From: Pyropia yezoensis
Taxonomy: Eukaryota; Rhodophyta; Bangiophyceae; Bangiales; Bangiaceae
Assembly: GCA_009829735.1 (NCBI GenBank)
Contig: CM020619.1
Location: 13,507,777-13,571,776 of the forward strand
Reading direction: 5' to 3'
DNA length: 64,000 nt
Both the position numbers and the translations under genes were made by a program. The first letter of the stretch is position 1, and each line of letters starts with the position of its first letter. The notes below the pieces were generated by a model. The model was not told the origin of the DNA and did no database searches. It worked only from the letters and a program-made list of their open reading frames with translations. This document shows positions 42,691 to 51,553 of this stretch, one piece after another.

Positions 42691-44718
42691 CCGCGGCCAC
42701 CGTTCCAGGGGTGGGGGGGGGCGGACGCGAAGCGCTCGCGCAGGGGGGACGCCCCGGGGGGGGGACGGGTGCACATGGACGTGGACGCTCCGGGGGGGGG
42801 GGGGGGCGGCGTCGCTGGCCGCCGCGGCGGCCGCCGCCGCGTCACCCAGTGCGGCAGCCGGCGGTGGCGCACCTCTGGCGGCAGCGGCGGTGGCGGCGGC
42901 GAGCGGCTCCCGCCCCGCCCCCCGCCCAATGGGTGGGGACACTGCTCCTCCCGGCGGCGCGGGCTCTCCACCCCGCTCCGCCAGCGCCCCCCCCACCCCT
43001 GCCTCGGCCGCCGGCGGAGGGGTGGCTGGAGCCAAGGGCAGGGCTCGCCGGCGGCGCCAAAGCGAAGGGCCCCCCCGTGCGTGGTGGCGCTCCCACAGAA
43101 GCCCCACCTTTCAGTACAGTACCCCACCCCAAATCACCCGCCCCGGTCGGAAACCGTGGGGAAAGCCAAGGGCACTGGCAGCGCTGCACCTGTCCCCGCG
43201 TCCCTCTTTGTTCACTCCCCCACCGGCCGGAGCGGCGCCCTTCACAGCACGTGAGGGCGGAGGCGGGGCACGACGCCACCGACCTGCGTCCATGGGCGCA
43301 GGGGAACCCGCAAGCCACTCACAAGCAGCCTCCAGAACAGCGGCCACCGGCGTCCGGTGCCACCGCGCACGCTGCACCGTGCCCCCCCCCCCATGTCCCC
43401 CCTCCACCCGTCCGCCCCGTCCGCTATGCCACCCCCCCGCAGAACGGTCGGCTGCGACGGGTGCCGCCATCGCCGGCCAACGCGCACGGGCTGGGTGCCC
43501 GCCACCATGAGGGGCGGCGACACAGCTGTGCAGTCCGTGGCTGGCGACTGGGGGAGGTAACAGTGTCGGCGGGTGCCACCAAGGCTGTCGCTTGCATCCC
43601 GGGGGTGGACGAGTTGCCCCATTGAGAGCAATAGATAAGCGCAAACCCTGGGGGATTGCCGCAGGGTGATGCGGGGAAACGACTCAGAGCCTTCCTCGCC
43701 CTCGGACGTCCGTCCTCAGAAGGAAAGAACAGTTGCACACAGACCGTGCCGCCTGGGACACGAACTCCTTTCTCTAGCGCACGTGCTCCAGCTGCGGCGG
43801 TGAGCCAGACGCGGGGGCGGCGCTGCGTTGGTTGGCTGGCGAGGCGTTCCCCCGCTCCCCGACCCCGCCTGAGCACCACTACCTGCTCCCCCTCCGCGCC
43901 TGGTACAGCCAGCGGACGCCCGCGCACCTGCCGGCCCACAAGACGATGTCTCCACAATGGATGTCGAAACTGAGGGCAGAAATCCCGGGTGGCGCCACTC
44001 TGTCGCCCCTTTGTCTCGAACTATGAGTAGAACAACACGCCTCGCTATGCGCATCAATCTTCGCGGAGCTATGTGGTTGTGCTTCCCAGGTCCACTCTAC
44101 TCTACTACCGACAGGTGGCCAGCATGCACACCGCCAGTGTGTCCAGAGTTCCCAACTCTGGCCACACGCGACGCCACATTGGAAGACTGCATGAGTGAGA
44201 CGGCGGCTACCCCGACGAGGCGTCACGGCCATCTCGGGCCCCCACACCTGACGGGGTAGGTGGTTCATGGCTCAGGGCGTCTGTATCAGCGGTCTGCCAC
44301 TGGAGGCGCCGTAGCCGCCAACGGAAGGGCTCGGTCGGTCCCAGGGCACGGGCCGTGCTCAATGAACGACCTCATATGACGACCCCTGTGACGAGCTGGC
44401 CCCAAAGAATATGCATCCGGCACCAGGTGCCGCCACCAGTGCAATGCAATCCTGTCTGCAAGAGAGTTGCAGCTGGCCCTGCGGATCATCCGGCAAGCGC
44501 GCGCCATGAGTGAGAGACCCTATCCCCCTTTCCCGCTTCGGGTCTGCCAGCCGGGGGCGCGCATGCGCCCGTCACCTCGTGCCTCCACACGACGCTAGGC
44601 CCCGCCGCGCCTAGGCGACCGTGTGCACGGACCACGTGCTGACGGTGGCTTTATGAGCGTGGCTGGACCACATCCCAGGTGACTCCCCCCACACGCGCGC
44701 ACGACCAGGACGCACGTC
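42691..44718. other. hAT interior left of transposase, no further gene recognised
   Basis: GC-rich DNA with homopolymer runs. Frames on both strands are biased and overlapping. From about 43650 composition is less extreme. A short plus frame at 43832-44026 (EHHYLLPLRAWYSQRTP) looks protein-like, but I cannot assign it. Confidence 0.35.
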
Positions 44719-44883
44719 CACACCCACCTGTTCCCCCGCCCTCTCCCACTGCCCCCCCCACCTACTCCCACACCCACCTGTTCCCCCGCCCCCTCTCACT
44801 CCCCCTGCCCCCCACACCCACTCCCACACCCACCTGTTCCCCCGCCCCCTCTCACTCCCCCTGCCCCCCACACCCACTCCCAC
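44719..44883 (+). repeat. minisatellite, ~56-bp unit, three copies
   Basis: Units start at 44719, 44769 and 44825 with CACACCCACCTGTTCCCC. The last two are near-identical 56-mers; the first is 50 bp. It lies just upstream of the transposase start codon. Confidence 0.85.
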
Positions 44884-44910
44884 ACTCACCCCACACCCCC
44901 GCCTCCGTCG

Positions 44911-47900
44911 ATGCTAAACGACGAGAACGCCGCCGTGGCGGCGGCATTGGCTGCGGCTCGTGTGGTGACACGCGCGACGGACGAGGACGATTACTACACT
45001 TTCGACGGCGGTGCAGACGACACGACAAGGACGGCGGCGGCGATGGCGGCAAGGATGGCGTTGGCGGCAAGGTTGGGCGCGGCACCCACGGCGGCGGCGG
45101 CAAGGGCGAGGGAGCCATCCACGGCGGCGGCGGCAAGGGCGAGGGAACCATCCACGGCGGCGGCGGCAAGGGCGGGGGAGACAGCTCCGGCGTCAACGGC
45201 AGGGGCGGGGGCGCCAACCACGGCGGCAACGGCAGGCGAGACGGCGGCTGGTGTGGCAGGCGAGTCGGACCGACCGCAAGCGCCTAACGCGACAGCTGCG
45301 GACGGTGTGGCGGGTGCGGCGGGAGCGGTGGGTGCCGCGGTTGCGGCGGGCGCGCCGGCTGCGGCCGGCGGCGACGAGGCACCAAGGCCCAACTCCCAGT
45401 CTACGGACGCCACGACAGCCGCCAACCCAGCCTCTGGGAGCAAGCGCACAAGGGACAAGGTGCGAAAGGTGTGGGGGTACTTTGAGCAAGGCACCAAGGA
45501 CTACAGTCCCACATCTAGGACTAAGGAGGTGTTTTGCCTCTTCTGCGTGCGCGCCAAGAAGAGCAGGACACCCATCAACGGCAGGGCTGACGTGATGGCC
45601 ACGCACCTGGCTACCAAGTGCAACTTTGCGACGCGTCGAGCAAGACTGGACGCGGCCGAGGACGACTCTTCTTCCCCGTCTCGCAAGCAACGTAAGCTCA
45701 ACGCATCGGCATCAAGCGGCAGCGGGACAAGCACCGGCGGTCCCATGGATTCCCATCTGACGCGAGCGTGGACCCCCAGCATGACCAGGGAGTTCCAGGA
45801 CGACCTTCTGGCCGCCCTCCTCTTCTCATCCATCCCGTTCAATGTGCTGGACGCTCCTGCCTGGCGCCACCTTTTTTCCAAGTGGATGCGCGGACTCAAG
45901 GCGCTTCCCGACCGCAAGACCATGCGTGGCCCCGTCCTGCGTCGTCTGCTGCAGGCGGTTATCGACGCCTTTATGAAGATCTACTTCAAGGGAGCCTACG
46001 TTACCATCTCCTTTGACGGGTGGAAGAGTCGGGCCGCCCGCAAGCTGCTGGGGCTGGTGTGCACCAACGTGGGCATGACTGACGGGGTGGTGTCATCGGA
46101 CTTCCGCGGGACGGTCGACATCACTGGCGTCCCGGAGACGGCGGAGCTGGTGAAAGGCGCTGTGGAGGAGGAGGTGCAAAAGGCTGGGGCGGCGGGCGAG
46201 TTTGCCCTCCCGCAGCCCACCGGAGAGCGTCTGGCCACGTGCCCGTCGATGGTGGTGGGTCTGGTCAGTGACTCGGCGAGCTCGAATGTCCTGGCCAAGA
46301 AGATGCTCGCCTCTGCCAACGAGTCCCTGATCATCGTCGCCTGCTTCCCGCACCAGCTGAACCTCATGACGGGCGGCATCCTGAACCACGAGTCGTTGGC
46401 CCCCATCGTCGCTAAGATGGTCATGGTCGTCGGCTGGTTCAGGAACTCTACTAAGTTCATGGGCCTGCTTGAGGCCCTGATGGTGAAGCGCCTGGCGTTC
46501 GTGACCAAGGGGGAGACACGCTGGTACTCTCATTACGGCATGGCGCACCGGCTGCTGGAGCTGAAGCCGGCGCTCGACCTGTTCTCCACGAAGTACTGCG
46601 ACGATGCGGCGCTGCTGGCTACCATGAATGGCGGCGCGGTCATTGACGAGCTGCGTAGCCGCCGCTTTTGGTCCATGGTGCGTGTCCTGTGCAAGATGCT
46701 GCTGCCGATCGTCAAGGAGATTGGGATGGCCGAGCGCCGCAACGCCAACCTGGCGGACGTGGCCTCCTCATTTGGCCGCCTGCACGCCTACTTCCTCAAG
46801 CTTCGTTCGGAAACGGCAACGCTGGCGGCTGATGGGTCTGGCACCTTGGCCCCCCCGTTTGTGCTCGCTGCCGACCCTTCCGTACGCGCCATCATCCACC
46901 AGCTCAGCGGCGCGACCCTCAAGATCTTGCAGTGGCGCTTCACGCGATACTACAACGTCAGTGAGCTGGTGCTCGCGCACGTGCTGGACCCTGAGCGGGC
47001 TCTGACAGGCCTGTGTACGCAGCACGGGTGCTTTGCGGCTGTGGACAACGTGGTCGAGCACTTTGTGCGCTTGGCCGCGCGCTTCGGGACGCTGCAGGGT
47101 GAGCAGTCGGCGGCGGTCACGCGGAGGGCCATTGCGGCCTTGGTGAAGTATCTCGCTGACGGGCCCGACTCCCTCTTGTTGTTCAACCCCAACGGCACTA
47201 CTGCCCGTATTCCCGCGGTGGTGATGTGGGCCATGTGCTCCGAGTTCAACGGAACGGCGCTCCAGCAGGTGGCGCAGCGGCTCCTGTCGGTGTGCTGCCA
47301 CGCGGCGGAGATGGAGCGCGTATGGTCGGGGATGGGCCTTGCCAACACGCCGGCGCGCTCCCGGCTCGACGTGGCCCGCCTGACAAGCATGACTCGTGTG
47401 ATGCTGCACCTGCGCGCGGAGCACGCCAAGGACAAGAGTGCAAGGGAGGCGTTTACGCCCGGCTGTCTGATGGAGGACGAGGAGGACATCGCCGTCGCTG
47501 ACACGGACGGCGTACGTTCCAGCCATGCTCGTTCTCAGGCGCCCCCGGACGGCTCCACGCCTGAGGTGGCTCGCGTGAATGACTTTGACGAGCTGCGGGA
47601 GACGGGCCGGTCCCTGCGGGAAGAGCTGGACGAGGAGTTAGCTCTGTGCAGTCGGACGGGTCATCCTACGCCCGACGAGCTCGACGCCCAAGACGTTGAC
47701 GGCGGTGGCGCGGAGCGGGAGTTCTCGGACGAGGTTGCAATGGCAAGGTACAGCGAGCTGCTGCGTCGCTGCGGCTCACAGGGGTCGACCGGTGGACCCG
47801 CAGTGCCGTCGCCCAGCGGCAGAGGCGTGCCAGGGGCGGCAAATGGCGTTGGAGACGCGCGGACGGCGGCGCCAGTTGTGCTGCTGTGCAAGGTCTTCGA

Positions 47901-47958
47901 CTCCTCGTGGTACCTGCGAGACGCGATCAGCAAGTATGGAGTGGAGCTCGAGGCGTGA
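44911..47958 (+). CDS. hAT-family transposase (1015 aa)
   Basis: The enzyme that cuts and re-inserts the element. ATG 44911 is the first ATG of the frame. Residues 1-180 are Ala/Thr-rich and include three copies of an 11-residue repeat (TAAAARAREPS, about 45089-45185). A BED-type zinc finger follows (about 186-240, CLFC ... HLATKC). The RNase H-like core contains SFDGWKSRAARK (Asp about 368), GLVSDSASSN (Asp about 452), and CFPHQLNL (about 476), a Cys/His motif typical of hAT. TRWYSHYG comes at about 535. The C-terminal ERVWSGMGLANTPARSRL (about 801) is the hAT dimerisation block that holds the catalytic Glu. An acidic tail follows. No stop or frameshift; it is longer than typical because of the N-terminal extension. 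Confidence 0.92.
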   Translation: MLNDENAAVAAALAAARVVTRATDEDDYYTFDGGADDTTRTAAAMAARMALAARLGAAPTAAAARAREPSTAAAARAREPSTAAAARAGETAPASTAGAGAPTTAATAGETAAGVAGESDRPQAPNATAADGVAGAAGAVGAAVAAGAPAAAGGDEAPRPNSQSTDATTAANPASGSKRTRDKVRKVWGYFEQGTKDYSPTSRTKEVFCLFCVRAKKSRTPINGRADVMATHLATKCNFATRRARLDAAEDDSSSPSRKQRKLNASASSGSGTSTGGPMDSHLTRAWTPSMTREFQDDLLAALLFSSIPFNVLDAPAWRHLFSKWMRGLKALPDRKTMRGPVLRRLLQAVIDAFMKIYFKGAYVTISFDGWKSRAARKLLGLVCTNVGMTDGVVSSDFRGTVDITGVPETAELVKGAVEEEVQKAGAAGEFALPQPTGERLATCPSMVVGLVSDSASSNVLAKKMLASANESLIIVACFPHQLNLMTGGILNHESLAPIVAKMVMVVGWFRNSTKFMGLLEALMVKRLAFVTKGETRWYSHYGMAHRLLELKPALDLFSTKYCDDAALLATMNGGAVIDELRSRRFWSMVRVLCKMLLPIVKEIGMAERRNANLADVASSFGRLHAYFLKLRSETATLAADGSGTLAPPFVLAADPSVRAIIHQLSGATLKILQWRFTRYYNVSELVLAHVLDPERALTGLCTQHGCFAAVDNVVEHFVRLAARFGTLQGEQSAAVTRRAIAALVKYLADGPDSLLLFNPNGTTARIPAVVMWAMCSEFNGTALQQVAQRLLSVCCHAAEMERVWSGMGLANTPARSRLDVARLTSMTRVMLHLRAEHAKDKSAREAFTPGCLMEDEEDIAVADTDGVRSSHARSQAPPDGSTPEVARVNDFDELRETGRSLREELDEELALCSRTGHPTPDELDAQDVDGGGAEREFSDEVAMARYSELLRRCGSQGSTGGPAVPSPSGRGVPGAANGVGDARTAAPVVLLCKVFDSSWYLRDAISKYGVELEA

Positions 47959-48122
47959 TCCAATGTATAACAGTGGGTGTTTCAATGCATTGAAATTGAA
48001 ATATAGGTGTGCTACTTTGTGCGTGACACGCTCTCAAAAGGGCGTGACTACGCCGTGATCGGGCGTGATCGGGCGTGATCGCACGTCACGCGCGGGTTTT
48101 GGGCGCGTGATACCCAAGCCTA
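47959..48122. repeat. right end of hAT: subterminal motifs and terminal repeat
   Basis: After the transposase stop, GGGCGTGATC occurs twice in tandem (48061-48080), preceded by CCGTGATC and followed by GCACGTCACG. The element then ends with the 21-bp terminal repeat 48102-48122. Confidence 0.8.
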
Positions 48123-48130
48123 GTTGCAAA
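48123..48130. repeat. hAT target-site duplication GTTGCAAA, right
   Basis: Identical to 41607-41614 and directly abutting the right terminal repeat. Confidence 0.92.
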
Positions 48131-48463
48131 GCAGTCGGGTTCGGGCCAACAGTCAGCCAGATGAGCGTTCTGGGGCGGTAATTAGAACCAATTTGATCTC
48201 TGCGAGAGGGCTCTCCTGTACGCTCGCGAGGGAGGCTTCAGTCGCGCACCTGTGCTCCTATTTTTTTTCTTTGTATCGTTGAAGAGCCTGTGAGCTGGCG
48301 CACCCAACGGTGCGACTCACGCACACCCCCTTGCACTGGATCATATTTTAGTACGAGTTGCGTTGCGGCTGCCGCCGACTTTTGCGGCCGTTCAGAAGGG
48401 ATTCTCATATGTAGACACTGTGGGTTTTCTATGTAAGCGGAAGTTATGAAAAACTTGTGCCAC

Positions 48464-48491
48464 TTGTGAAAAACTGGTGTCAGACGGATAC
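48464..48491 (-). repeat. 28-bp inverted repeat, right copy (partner 40686-40713)
   Basis: Reverse complement of 40686-40713 with two mismatches; plus-strand core TTGTGAAAAACTGG then GTCAGACGGATAC. It lies 341 bp outside the hAT right end, while the left copy lies about 900 bp outside the left end. Confidence 0.6.
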
Positions 48492-48568
48492 CCACCAACG
48501 TGACTATCCGACAATGGTCTATGATGTAACGTTAAGGAGCGAAATCGCATATTCTTGTAACAAAGCGA

Positions 48569-48702
48569 CAGCCAATCAGATGAAGCCCACGGAGACCTCC
48601 GTTGGTCCGTGGACTACCGGAGTGACCAAAGCAGCGAGTTTTAGTCACACCGATAGTCAACTGACTATCGGGCGCATGGTCATACGCGCGTCTGATTGGC
48701 TG
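48569..48702. repeat. foldback (MITE-like) segment
   Basis: CAGCCAATCAGA at 48569-48580 pairs perfectly with TCTGATTGGCTG at 48691-48702. Inside, CCGATAGTCA and TGACTATCGG (48650-48671) form a second 10-bp inverted repeat with a 2-base spacer. A/T content is high for the window and no ORF is credible. A small non-autonomous element is possible, but no target duplication was identified. Confidence 0.4.
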
Positions 48703-49554
48703 AAGTGATTTTTGTTTTTTAAACGAAAGGTAAGTAGGACTTTCATACCGAAAACTAATATATGGCCTCGTTTTAGTCTCCCCGTTAGTCCACGTGGGTG
48801 AGTATGCCTCAGAGCCCCATCGGTCCCCACTTCCACGTGGCCAGTGGCGATGCGGGTGGAAGAGGGCGAGCCAGAGCGCCTGGAATGCCCCCCCCAACCT
48901 GCACGCATGAGTGGTGGTTGAGGCGGGGGGAGTGGTGCAGGCGGGGTCGGTGCAGGCTGAGGTGATGGGCGCGTGTCCACTCGACGGGAACGCGCGGCGG
49001 CCGCCACGGCGGTCGTGGTCGCCGCTCCGCCGCGCAGCTCCGCACCTGGTCGAGGGCACGGCTCGCCGCGGGCGGGGCAGATTATTCCCGTCTGTGCTGC
49101 GCGCCGCCTGCCTATCCCGGCTGCCGGCGCAACGCCCAGTCTCTCGCCCCCCGCCGCCGCGACCGGCGAGATGTGGGCCCTTGTCGGCCGCTGCCCCTGT
49201 GCGCAGAGGGGGGAAACGCTGCCGCTGTCGGCCGCCATTGGACGTACAATGGGCGTCTGTGCGCAGACGGGTGGCCCGGCAGCCGTCGGCCGCAAACGGC
49301 CTGACCATATACCGAAGGGCGGGGGGGGGGCGATAGGCTGCCGGCGACGTGCCGCTGCCGGTCTGGGCACACGCAGCCGCGTGGGTTGTCACGCCTACGA
49401 ATCCACTTTGCTCCGCCGTGCCATCGTCCTCGGTGGCCACCCTGTGCCTTCCCCCCTGGACTTGCCCTTCTGTGCTTGAGGCGTCGGTCGCCCCCCCCTC
49501 CCACCCCCCCCTCGACCCCCTTCCCTCCCTCCCAATTATCCCCCGACAACCAGC
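48703..49554. other. no gene recognised; upstream of the gene at 49555
   Basis: Overlapping frames on both strands (for example minus 48532-49638) without recognisable content. The part from about 49440 is strongly pyrimidine-rich up to the ATG at 49555 and could be a leader. Confidence 0.35.
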
Positions 49555-50960
49555 ATGGAGGCAGCCAAGGCCGCCCGGAGCAAGCTCGAGAGCGCCGCCT
49601 CGGTATCGTCGTCGCCGCGGGACAAGAACCGCAGCCACCCGCGGAGCGGGTGGCTAGCCAAGGCGGCCATTGCGTTGAAAGGGAGCGGTGCGAAAAGGGC
49701 GGCCGCATTGGCCGGGACCGCCCCCGCAGGCGACGGCGGCGGCGGCAGTAACCATGGCAGCGGCGGAGGCAGCCACAACGGCGGCGTCGACGACAAGGAC
49801 GGCAGCGGCACGAGGCACCCGTCGAGCCCGCCGGTCGGCGTGCCCGCTGCCGTGGCGGCGGCTGCCGCCAACCCCACTGACTTGACAGCCGTCGTCACGA
49901 GCATGGGCGCGGCTGACACGTCATCGACGGCCGCCGCGCTGCGGCCGGTGACCCCCCCCCCCCCGTCCCCCTCGTGGCGGTGGTCGAGGAGGACTCGCTG
50001 GTCAAGGCGGTGGCGGCGGCGCCACCGCCCAGCCCCTCCCGCCGTCCCCGCGGCCGTGGGCGGCGGCGCCCAGAGTCCATGTTCATCTCGGCCGTCTCGG
50101 GGCGCCTGCAGCGGCGTGCCACGACCACCATCCCGCGGCCCGAGCAAGGGGGACGGGACAGGCTGGGCCACCATGACGGCGGCGGCGGCGGCGGCAGCTG
50201 CCGCGGACTCGACGGTGACGATGTCGTGTGGGACGATGAGGACGGGGATCTGATTTCCCCCGCCCGCATGAGCCTTGAGCTCCCGCCCCGCGACTGGAGC
50301 CGTGAGGACCGAAGCCGCCGGGTGTCGCCGCGCCCCCATGACCGGATGACGCGGACGCCAACGACCGGCTCCAATCAGTCCTTCTCGTCTGTAGATTCAG
50401 GCAGTGTGCTGTGGGGAACCCTGGGCGGTGTGGGGGAGCCGGGGGGGGGGGCGGCCCAACGCAGCAGTCATAGGAGCAAGGAGCGGCAGCCAAACAACTT
50501 TGAGCACGGCCACGTCAGCACGAGCCGACCACGCAGCGTGGAGACGGGACGCTGTAGCGGCGGCGCGCGGGGACTATCGAGCGGCGCTGAGCGCACGGCG
50601 TTAAAACCCGAGGGGGGCAGCCGCTTGGCGGTTGACCTGCGGCCCGTTGGCAGTGGCGGCTGCGTCAGCGCCTCGGGCGATAGCAGCTACAGCATGCAGC
50701 TGCCGCCGCTGTTGACAATGGACGACGGGGTGGACCGGCCCGTCAAGCACCCATCGGCGTCGGCCTCGTACGTGAGCTCCCTGGCCGTTGGTGGTGCAGA
50801 GGGCGAGCTGTTTGGTGGTGTCGGCTACCGGCGGGACGACTTTCGCAACCTGACGCTGCTCGAAGAAAAGGCCACCATCCGCAGCAGCTTCACGTCGGTC
50901 GACAGCACCGCCCCGTCGCTGCCACCCATTGGCGAAGTCCCGTGCTGCGATGTTGAGTGA
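49555..50960 (+). CDS. Ser/Gly-rich protein of unknown function, frame change at a poly-C run
   Basis: ATG 49555 opens a frame with a basic, helix-prone start (MEAAKAARSKLESAASVSSS). Sensible sequence crosses to another frame at a run of 13 C (49952-49964) and then runs to TGA 50958-50960. Together this would be about 468 residues. The second part contains VEEDSLVKAV, a basic cluster (RRPRGRGRRRPESMFI), DDVVWDDEDGDLISP and many Ser residues. A motif occurs twice: SFSSVDSGSVLWG (about 50385) and SFTSVDSTAPSLPP (about 50890). The protein ends GEVPCCDVE. The homopolymer suggests a base-count error rather than a real break. It looks like a disordered phosphoprotein. No family is recognised. Confidence 0.5.
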
Positions 50961-51553
50961 GGGTCGCTCGAATCCGCCCCCCCCCACCCCCCCCGCCGCC
51001 CCCCTCTATCGCAACCGCTGCCGTCGATTGACGGTGCGGGGACAGCGAGGGTGGTTGCCATGGGGCTTCTCTTTGGGTGTTGTTTTCTGCGGCAGCTGGC
51101 ATTACCGCGCGTGCTCAACGTCCGCCCCATGAGGAGGGAGGACACGCGGGAGTGTGGGTGCGCGGCACCGCGGGACGAGGGGCGTCGCTGTTAATAGACC
51201 TCGATTTACATGAGACCCTGACCCTCCGGCGGGGTCACAAGTGAGGGCGCCTCGGCCCCTCGCCTGGCAGAGGGGAGGAGACGGGGCCAATTAATCGGGT
51301 GGAAGGGAGGGTCTGGTCCTCCACCTGGGAGAGGTTGCAGGGATGGTGAGGGCTTTCGCCATAGGGCGAGGGCTCTCGCCACGAGCTGGGCCCAGTGGGC
51401 GTTGGGAAGCGTCAGACGGCGGTAATAACCGTGGTGTCAAGAGGGACGAGCTTTATGGAGAGCACGGTGCTCATGGTCGACCGTGGGCAGAAGCCGTGCG
51501 AGACACGACCACACCCGACCACAACGACCCGCGCTTGGCTACCCGTCAGGACC
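50961..51553. other. no gene recognised
   Basis: Spacer between the 3' ends of two convergent genes. Short overlapping frames only. A C-run (50978-50997) follows the upstream stop. Confidence 0.5.

Larger units (their letters stand above)
41615..48122 (+). mobile_element. complete hAT DNA transposon (6.5 kb)
   Basis: Terminal inverted repeats of 21 bp (41615-41635 and 48102-48122) begin TAGGCTTGGGTATC and match perfectly. They are flanked by the perfect 8-bp duplication GTTGCAAA. Both subterminal regions are packed with CGTGATC- and CACGTCACG-type motifs, the usual arrangement of transposase binding sites in hAT elements. Inside are a plus-strand transposase (44911-47958) and, to its left, about 3 kb of GC-rich DNA with a broken U1A/U2B''-like RRM. 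Uninterrupted transposase, perfect ends and perfect duplication suggest a young, possibly active insertion. Confidence 0.92.

Noticed and set aside
43832-44026. Short plus ORF in the hAT interior as a further captured gene
   Set aside because: A few protein-like residues (HYLLPLRAWYSQRTP) are not enough to assign a domain.
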